Shown piece after piece: positions 58,562 to 64,000 of a DNA stretch of 64,000 nucleotides. Made by a program: the position numbers and the translations under genes. The notes under the pieces are model-generated. The model was not told the DNA's origin. It saw nothing but the letters and a program-made list of their open reading frames with translations, and did no database searches. Source of the DNA: Rhodobacter viridis (GTDB taxonomy: Bacteria > Pseudomonadota > Alphaproteobacteria > Rhodobacterales > Rhodobacteraceae); the NCBI RefSeq assembly GCF_003217355.1, contig NZ_QJTK01000004.1, forward strand, positions 183,984 to 247,983, written 5' to 3'. Every line of letters starts with the position of its first letter. Position 1 is the stretch's first letter.

Positions 58562-61021
58562 ATGGCCTACAAGCGCAATATCGACCGCCTGCCGATCATT
58601 CCCGCGGGCGCCAAGGAACACAACGTCACCTGCCACTATTGCATCGTCGGCTGCGGCTACAAGGCCTACACGTGGCCCCTGAAGACGCAAGGCAGCACCG
58701 AGACGAACTGGATCGGCGAGGATCTCTCAAAGCAGCAGGGCGCGATGACCGAGGCTTGGTATTCGCCCTCGATGTACAACGTGGTCAAGCAGAACGGGCA
58801 GGATGTGCATCTGGTGATCAAGCCCGATGTCAACTGCGCGGTGAACGGCGGGCTTGGCTCCATTCGCGGTGCGCGGATGGCCGAAAACCGCCGCTCCGAT
58901 CAGCGCGGCACGCAACAGCAGCGGCTGACCGATCCGATGGTCTGGCGCTATGGCACCTGGCAGCCGACCTCGTGGGAGGATGCGCTTGATCTGGTCGCCC
59001 GCGTCACCGCACGGGTGATCGACAAGGACGCCGAGGACGATCTTTACGTCTCGATGTTCGACCATGGCGGCTCGGCGGGCGGCTATGAGAACACCTGGGG
59101 CACCGGCAAGCTGTACTTCGGCGCGATGAAGGTGAAGCACTGCCGCATCCATAACCGCCCCGCCTATAATTCCGAGGTGCATTCCTCGCGCGACATGGGC
59201 GTGGATGAGCTGCAATACAATTACGCCGATTACGAAAAGACCGACACCATCGTTCTGGTCGGCACCAACCCGATGGAATGTCAGACGAATCTCTTCCTCA
59301 ATCACATGGTTCCGGGAATGCGCAATGGCGCGCGGGTGGTGATCGTCGATCCGCGCCGCACGGTGACGGTGAAGGCCTGCGAGGAGGTTGCGGGGGAAAA
59401 GAACGTCCTGCATCTGCAGATCACGCCCGGCTCCGATGTGGCGCTCTTCAACACGCTTTTCACCGAAATCGCGGCGAAGGGCTGGGTCGACCGCGATTTC
59501 ATCGAGAAATCTACCTTCCGCGGCGAGGAGCCGGCGGTGCCCGCGGGCAGCGCGCAACCCGCGGCGCTTGGCTCGTTCGAGGCGGCCTTGGCGGCCTGTC
59601 AGATGAGCTTGGCCGACGGCGCCAAGGCCACGGGGCTGAGCGAGGCGCAGATCGTGCAGGCGGCGGAATGGATCGCCGCGCCCAAGGACGGCGCACGGCG
59701 CAAATGCGTGATCGGCTATGAAAAGGGCCTGATCTGGGGCAACGACAATTACCGCGCCATCGGATCGCTTTTGAACATCGGCCTTGCCACCGGCAATGTC
59801 GGGCGCGAAGGCGGCGGCTGCTGTCGGCTTGGCGGCCATCAGGAGGGCTACTTCCGCCCCTCGGATGCCCATGTCGGCCGCCCCGCGCCCTATGTCGATC
59901 AATTGCTCATCGCGGGCGGCGGCAAGGTGCATCACATCTGGGCCAACGACCACTTCAAGACCACGCTGAACGCGAGCCAGTTCAAGCGCATCTACAACCG
60001 CCGCAGCCAGATGGTGAAGGAGGCGATGGATGCCGCCGCGGGCCGTCCGCGCGCGGAACTGGTCGATGCCATCGTCTCGGCGGTGAACGCGGGTGGTATC
60101 TTTTCGGTCTGCGTCGACATCATCCACAGCCAGATCGGGCAAGCGGCGCATGTGATCCTGCCCGCAGTCGAGTCAGGCGAGATGAACCTGACCTCGATGA
60201 ATGGTGAGAGGCGGCTGCGGCTGACCGAGAAATACATGGACCCGCCGGGATCGGCCCGGCCCGATTGCCTGATCGCGGCGGGGCTGGCGCAGGCGCTGGA
60301 ACGGGTGCTGCGCGAGGAGGGCCGCGACGCCTATGCCGATCAGTTCAAGGGGTTCGAGTGGAAAACCGAGGAAGATGCCTTCATGGACGGCTATGCCTCG
60401 GCCAACACCGACGTGACCTATGAACGGCTGCGCGCCATGGGCACGAATGGCGTGCTGGAACCCGTGGTGGGCTTCAAGGATGGCAAGCTGATCGGCACCG
60501 AACGGCTTTATGCCGACGGGGTCTTCACCCGCCACGGCCGCGAGGATGGCAAGGCACTGTTTTCCCTGGGCGAATGGCGCGGCTGGCAGGCGCCCGGCAA
60601 GGCGCAGCAGCAGGCCAGCCACCGCTTCCTGATCAACAACGGCCGCGCCAACATGAACTGGCAGAACTGGTTCCTCGATCAGGGCAACGATTTCGTCATG
60701 GACCGTTTCCCGGTGCCCTTCATCCAGATCAACCCCGAGGACATGGCGGAACTGGGCCTGAAGCCCGGCGACATGGTCGAGGTGTTCAACGATGTGGGGG
60801 CCACGCAGGCGCTGGCCTATCCCGAACCGACCGCCCGGCGCAACGAGACCTTCATGATCTTCGGCGCGCCGAACGGGGCGCAGGGCAACATCGTCAACCC
60901 CGGCGTGAACGAGCTGATCTTGCCGAATTACAAGCACACCTGGGCGAATATCCGGAAGATCTCGGACGCCACCCCGGCCTCGGCGCGGGTGTCCTACAAG
61001 TCTTGGGAAGTCGCCCTCTGA
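58562..61021 (+). CDS. aioA: Arsenite oxidase large (molybdopterin) subunit AioA
   Basis: An 819-residue DMSO-reductase-family enzyme that oxidises arsenite to arsenate. The [3Fe-4S] cluster ligands are C24, C27 and C31 in [14 protein letters not shown]. Molybdopterin-binding segments include [48 protein letters not shown] and the C-terminal [20 protein letters not shown]. Length and motifs match known AioA; no damage is visible. It starts nine bases after aioB. Confidence 0.97.
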   Translation: MAYKRNIDRLPIIPAGAKEHNVTCHYCIVGCGYKAYTWPLKTQGSTETNWIGEDLSKQQGAMTEAWYSPSMYNVVKQNGQDVHLVIKPDVNCAVNGGLGSIRGARMAENRRSDQRGTQQQRLTDPMVWRYGTWQPTSWEDALDLVARVTARVIDKDAEDDLYVSMFDHGGSAGGYENTWGTGKLYFGAMKVKHCRIHNRPAYNSEVHSSRDMGVDELQYNYADYEKTDTIVLVGTNPMECQTNLFLNHMVPGMRNGARVVIVDPRRTVTVKACEEVAGEKNVLHLQITPGSDVALFNTLFTEIAAKGWVDRDFIEKSTFRGEEPAVPAGSAQPAALGSFEAALAACQMSLADGAKATGLSEAQIVQAAEWIAAPKDGARRKCVIGYEKGLIWGNDNYRAIGSLLNIGLATGNVGREGGGCCRLGGHQEGYFRPSDAHVGRPAPYVDQLLIAGGGKVHHIWANDHFKTTLNASQFKRIYNRRSQMVKEAMDAAAGRPRAELVDAIVSAVNAGGIFSVCVDIIHSQIGQAAHVILPAVESGEMNLTSMNGERRLRLTEKYMDPPGSARPDCLIAAGLAQALERVLREEGRDAYADQFKGFEWKTEEDAFMDGYASANTDVTYERLRAMGTNGVLEPVVGFKDGKLIGTERLYADGVFTRHGREDGKALFSLGEWRGWQAPGKAQQQASHRFLINNGRANMNWQNWFLDQGNDFVMDRFPVPFIQINPEDMAELGLKPGDMVEVFNDVGATQALAYPEPTARRNETFMIFGAPNGAQGNIVNPGVNELILPNYKHTWANIRKISDATPASARVSYKSWEVAL

Positions 61022-61027
61022 CCCCTT

Positions 61028-61050
61028 GCCCCGCCCGGCGAGGGCGGGGC
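61028..61050 (+). terminator. Hairpin between aioA and moaA
   Basis: GCCCCGCC (61028-61035) and GGCGGGGC (61043-61050) form a perfect 8-bp stem, followed by TTC. It probably lets only part of the aio transcript continue into moaA. Confidence 0.5.
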
Positions 61051-61071
61051 TTCATCCCACCGGAGGTCTGC

Positions 61072-62127
61072 ATGAGCCTTTCCGCCCCGTTTCGGCAGCC
61101 CGCCCTGTCGGCATCGCCCGTTCTGGTGCCCGTTCTGGCCCCCGCGGCGCTTGTCGATGCGCAGGCGCGGCGGGTCAGCTATCTGCGGGTCTCGGTCACC
61201 GACCGCTGCGATCTGCGCTGCAGCTACTGCATGGCCGAGAAGATGACTTTCCTGCCCCGCGCCGAGGTGCTGAGCCTCGAGGAGCTTGACCGCATCTGCT
61301 CCGCCTTCATCGCGATGGGGGTGGAAAAGCTGCGCGTCACCGGGGGCGAACCGCTGGTGCGACGCGATGTGATGGCGTTCTTTCGCGCGATGGCGCGGCA
61401 TCTGCGCTCGGGTGCGCTGCGCGAGCTGACCTTGACGACGAACGGCACGCAGCTGGAACGGCATGCCGAAGAGTTGGCGGCCTGTGGCGTGCGGCGGGTG
61501 AATGTCTCGCTTGATACGCTCGACGCGGACAAATTCGCCCGCATCACCCGGCTGGGCAGTCTGGCGCCGGTGCTGGCGGGGATTTCCGCGGCGGAGGCGG
61601 CGGGTTTGCGGGTCAAGATCAACGCCGTGGCGCTGAAGGGGGTAAACGAGGACGAGCTTTTCGCGCTGACCGACTGGTGCGGCGCGCGGGGCTTCGATCT
61701 GACCTTCATCGAGGTGATGCCGATGGGCGCGGGCTTGGGGGCGGAGCGGTTCTGGCCGCTTTCCGATCTGCGCTCGCGGCTGGAAAGCCGCTATCCCCTT
61801 GTCGAGACGGCCGAAACCAGTGGAGGCCCGGCGCGCTATGTGCGGGTTGACGGCACCGGGCAGAAGATCGGCTTCATCACGCCGCTCAGCCACAATTTCT
61901 GCGCCAGCTGCAACCGGGTGCGGCTCAGTTGCACGGGCGAGCTGTTTTCCTGCCTCGGTCAGACAGGCAAGACCGATCTGCGCGGCCTCGTGCGCGGCGC
62001 GCCCGAGGATGATGGTTTGTGCGCAGCAATTGGCCGGGCCATCGGGCAGAAAACCGGCGGCCACGGCTTTGATCCGGTCACCCGCGGCGGCGAGATCGCG
62101 CGGATGATGAGCCACACGGGCGGCTAG
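61072..62127 (+). CDS. moaA: GTP 3',8-cyclase MoaA (molybdenum cofactor synthesis)
   Basis: A 351-residue radical SAM enzyme for the first step of molybdopterin synthesis. The SAM cluster motif is CDLRCSYC; the C-terminal cluster cysteines lie in [23 protein letters not shown], and the C-terminal GG is present (MSHTGG). It has an N-terminal extension of about 30 residues. GGAGG precedes ATG 61072. A dedicated copy at the end of an aio operon suggests extra Moco supply when AioA is made. Its stop overlaps the arsJ stop on the other strand. Confidence 0.93.
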   Translation: MSLSAPFRQPALSASPVLVPVLAPAALVDAQARRVSYLRVSVTDRCDLRCSYCMAEKMTFLPRAEVLSLEELDRICSAFIAMGVEKLRVTGGEPLVRRDVMAFFRAMARHLRSGALRELTLTTNGTQLERHAEELAACGVRRVNVSLDTLDADKFARITRLGSLAPVLAGISAAEAAGLRVKINAVALKGVNEDELFALTDWCGARGFDLTFIEVMPMGAGLGAERFWPLSDLRSRLESRYPLVETAETSGGPARYVRVDGTGQKIGFITPLSHNFCASCNRVRLSCTGELFSCLGQTGKTDLRGLVRGAPEDDGLCAAIGRAIGQKTGGHGFDPVTRGGEIARMMSHTGG

Positions 62128-63362
62128 GCGAGCCTGCGCGCGGCGATCCAGCTGGCTGCGGCCATCGCGCCTGCGGTGGCCAGGCAAAGCGCCAGCCCGC
62201 CGATCTGGTAGCTCAGCCCCGACAAAAGCGTGCCGATGAGCCGCCCCGCCGCATTGGCCATGTAATAAAAGCCGACATCGCGGGTGATCCGCCGCGCGTC
62301 GCCAAAGGCGAGGATCAGGTAGGAATGCACCGAGGAATTGACCGCAAAGACGAAGCCGAAGGCGAGGAGCCCGATGAGGAGCGTGGCGGTCAGCCAAGGT
62401 GCGGGCACGGGGGCGATCAGCACGGCCAGCGAGAGCGCGAAGGGGATCGGCACGAGATAGCCCGCCCAGGTGATGGCTTTCGCGGTTATCGCCGCTTCGG
62501 GCTGGGATTTCGCACCCAGAAGCCGGGGCGCAAAGGCCTGCACCGCGCCGTAAGCGATGATCCAGAGTGCCATGAAACCGCCGGTGAGAAAGAAGGCCTC
62601 GCGTCGGCCCTCGGCCGTGCCGTCGGAGAGAACCGCTTGGAAATACACCGGAAGGCCGACGACGAACCAGACATCGCGAGCGCCGAAGAGGAACATCCGC
62701 GCCAGCGAGAGCCGGTTCACCTGCGGGTCTTTCGAGCGCCAGCCGCCCCAAGCCTCTGAAGATTTCATCCGCCCGGGCAGGCCCGCAGGCAGGAAAGCGA
62801 CGACCGCGATCAGGATCACCGCCAGCAGCCCCGCCATGCCCCAGATCGCCGGTTTGAAGCCAAAAAGCGCCAGCAAAGCCGCGCCAAGGAAGAAACCGAG
62901 CCCCTTCACTGCGTTCTTAGACCCGGTCAGCACCGCCACCCAGCGGAATAACCCGCCCTCCCCGCTTGGCGCCAAGAGCTTGACCGCGGATTTCGACGAC
63001 ATCTTCGCCAGATCCTTGGCCACGCCCGAGACGCCCTGCACCGCCATCACGAAAGCGACCGAGGCGGGGATCGACCAGCCCGGGTCAAGCTGGGCAAGGG
63101 CCACGAGGGCCGCGACCTGCAGCCCAAGCCCGCCGTAAAGCGTGGCGGCCAGGCCGAAGCGGGCCGCCAGCCAGCCCGCGCCCAGGTTGGTGGCGATGCC
63201 CGCGACCTCGTAGAGCAGGAAGAGCCAGGCGAGTTGCAAGGCGCTGAAGCCCAGCCAGTTGAACTGCAGAAGCACCAGCATTCGGAGAGCGCCATCGCTG
63301 AGCATGAAGGCCCAATAGGCGGCAGTGACGGCGGCATAGGCGCGGATCGGATTTTCGGACAT
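62124..63362 (-). CDS. arsJ: Organoarsenical efflux MFS permease ArsJ
   Basis: A 412-residue 11-12-helix major facilitator protein. Typical ArsJ segments include [48 protein letters not shown] and [17 protein letters not shown]. ArsJ exports 1-arseno-3-phosphoglycerate made from arsenate by an adjacent GAPDH, together giving arsenate resistance. The partner gene lies just upstream on the same strand but is cut by an insertion sequence. CAGGAG precedes ATG 63362. Confidence 0.92.
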   Translation of the reverse strand: MSENPIRAYAAVTAAYWAFMLSDGALRMLVLLQFNWLGFSALQLAWLFLLYEVAGIATNLGAGWLAARFGLAATLYGGLGLQVAALVALAQLDPGWSIPASVAFVMAVQGVSGVAKDLAKMSSKSAVKLLAPSGEGGLFRWVAVLTGSKNAVKGLGFFLGAALLALFGFKPAIWGMAGLLAVILIAVVAFLPAGLPGRMKSSEAWGGWRSKDPQVNRLSLARMFLFGARDVWFVVGLPVYFQAVLSDGTAEGRREAFFLTGGFMALWIIAYGAVQAFAPRLLGAKSQPEAAITAKAITWAGYLVPIPFALSLAVLIAPVPAPWLTATLLIGLLAFGFVFAVNSSVHSYLILAFGDARRITRDVGFYYMANAAGRLIGTLLSGLSYQIGGLALCLATAGAMAAASWIAARRLA

Positions 63363-63411
63363 CAGAGCTCCTGCACGGGTCGCCGGGGCTGTCTGCCCCC
63401 CGTTCGATGGG

Positions 63412-63434
63412 GCAGCCTTCCACCGGAAGGCTGC
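63412..63434. terminator. Perfect hairpin between gapdh and arsJ
   Basis: GCAGCCTTCC (63412-63421), ACC, GGAAGGCTGC (63425-63434): a perfect 10-bp stem in the 119-bp gap. It may reduce read-through from gapdh into arsJ or stabilise the gapdh mRNA end. Confidence 0.55.
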
Positions 63435-63454
63435 TCGATCCCATCTCACCCCGA

Positions 63455-63475
63455 GGATATTTGAAGCAAGATAAA
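63455..63475 (+). repeat. Second copy of the interspersed GGATATTT...CAAGATAAA motif
   Basis: Matches 19 of 21 bases of one arm of the inverted repeat at 27840-27913, but here without the second arm. Lies just after the gapdh stop codon. Confidence 0.65.
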
Positions 63476-63481
63476 AGGGGA

Positions 63482-63830
63482 TCAGAGGCTTTCGGCGACC
63501 ATCCGGGCGATATCGGCGAGGCGGCAGACATAGCCCCATTCGTTGTCATACCAGGCGTAAAGCTTGAGCTGCGTGCCGTTCACCACCATCGTCGAGGGAC
63601 CGTCGATCACGGCCGAGCGCGGGTCATTGGTGAAATCCGACGACACCAGCGGCCGGGTCTCGAAACCGAGGATCCCCTTCAGCGGCCCCTCGGCGGCGGC
63701 TTTGAGCAGACCGTTCACCTCCGCGACCGTGGTCGGACGCTCAAGCTCGAAGACGCAATCGGTGAGCGAGGCATTGAGCAGCGGCACCCGGACGGCATGG
63801 CCGTTGAGCCGCCCCGTGAGCTCGGGATAG
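63482..63830 (-). pseudogene. gapdh: Glyceraldehyde-3-phosphate dehydrogenase (ArsJ partner), C-terminal fragment cut by an insertion
   Basis: About 115 C-terminal codons of a [65 protein letters not shown] and [20 protein letters not shown]. This type makes 1-arseno-3-phosphoglycerate for ArsJ. Homology stops abruptly at 63829-63830 and the end of an IS element begins at 63831. The N-terminal part may lie beyond the IS, outside the window. Confidence 0.85.
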
Positions 63831-64000
63831 TGAGGTGGTCCCCGTTTTCCGGACAGATTTGCGGCGTTGCTAAGCTTGCCCGTTGATCAAGCCGCCGCCT
63901 TCAGGTCTTGGCCCTGATGGGCCTCAACCGGTGTCCTTCCGCCAAGCGCCGAATGGGGGCGCTGCGTGTTGTAGAAGTCGATCCATTTGCCGATGCCTGC
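63831..64000 (-). mobile_element. End of an IS3-family insertion sequence inserted in gapdh
   Basis: The element begins with TGAGGTGGTCCCCG at 63831, a TGA-type terminal repeat as in IS3-family elements, and continues past the right edge. It carries the end of an orfB transposase from 63887. The other terminal repeat and target duplication are not visible, so the exact member cannot be named. Confidence 0.85.
63887..64000 (-). CDS. IS3-family transposase OrfB, C-terminal part
   Basis: The last 37 codons of the transposase are visible, with KWIDFYNTQRPHSALGGRTP, the conserved C-terminal end of the IS3-type rve (DDE) integrase domain (W-x-x-FYN-x-x-RPHSALG). The stop is at 63887-63889, 56 bases from the IS end. 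The catalytic part lies outside the window. Confidence 0.9.
   Translation of the reverse strand, partial: AGIGKWIDFYNTQRPHSALGGRTPVEAHQGQDLKAAA

Overview
The window is GC-rich alphaproteobacterial chromosome, almost certainly Rhodobacter capsulatus or a very close relative. The grounds are a 462-residue XdhA with XdhB directly downstream, the hisS-hisZ-hisG order, a 552-residue glutamine-dependent NadE, the usual GC-rich codon use, and repeated intergenic palindromes. There are no rRNA genes and I found no tRNA genes or CRISPR array.

Layout. 1-15.8 kb is core genome: the end of a xanthine dehydrogenase operon, dnaE, slyX, a histidine block (hisS-hisZ-hisG), and a rod-shape operon on the minus strand (mreB-mreC-mreD-mrdA-rodA, then a hydroxyacid dehydrogenase). 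15.8-23.6 kb holds leuA with a leucine-rich leader peptide and hairpin, an orphan membrane histidine kinase, an exported 19-repeat MORN protein, nadE, a RAYT-type transposase homologue beside a REP-like palindrome, and a small ABM-like protein. 23.8-36.7 kb is transport and catabolism: an ABC importer behind a near-perfect Pho box, then an RpiR regulator divergent from an operon with an N-formylglutamate-hydrolase homologue, a complete TRAP transporter, a glutamine-synthetase-like ligase, an aldehyde dehydrogenase and an iron-type alcohol dehydrogenase. This set looks like catabolism of an amino alcohol or amine through gamma-glutamylated intermediates. 36.8-41.6 kb is envelope or exopolysaccharide related (yjbH-yjbF, a small exported protein, ugd). 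41.6-44.6 kb carries uvrB, a LexA (SOS) box, a C-rich-loop hairpin and an NDUFS4-like complex I accessory gene.

From 44.6 kb the DNA is accessory. First comes a type I restriction-modification operon (hsdR-hsdS-hsdM, four-base overlaps, AT-richer HsdS recognition domains), then about 700 bp of gene-free DNA, then an arsenic island running off the right edge. The island has arsR with an acr3 arsenite pump broken by a one-base frameshift; a minus-strand cluster arsR2-ArsP-like permease-mini-thioredoxin-Cys-tailed rhodanese; a complete arsenite oxidation operon aioX-aioS-aioR-aioB-aioA plus a dedicated moaA; and arsJ with its partner GAPDH gene, which is cut by an IS3-family insertion at the window edge.

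How it works together. AioX should sense arsenite, AioS/AioR relay the signal, and AioBA oxidise arsenite to arsenate in the periplasm; MoaA supports molybdenum cofactor supply. The oxidation arm looks intact, while both recognisable efflux routes (Acr3 and GAPDH-ArsJ) look damaged, leaving the permease/thioredoxin/rhodanese cluster as the most interesting uncharacterised part. AioR also lacks the sigma-54 contact loop expected of its class.
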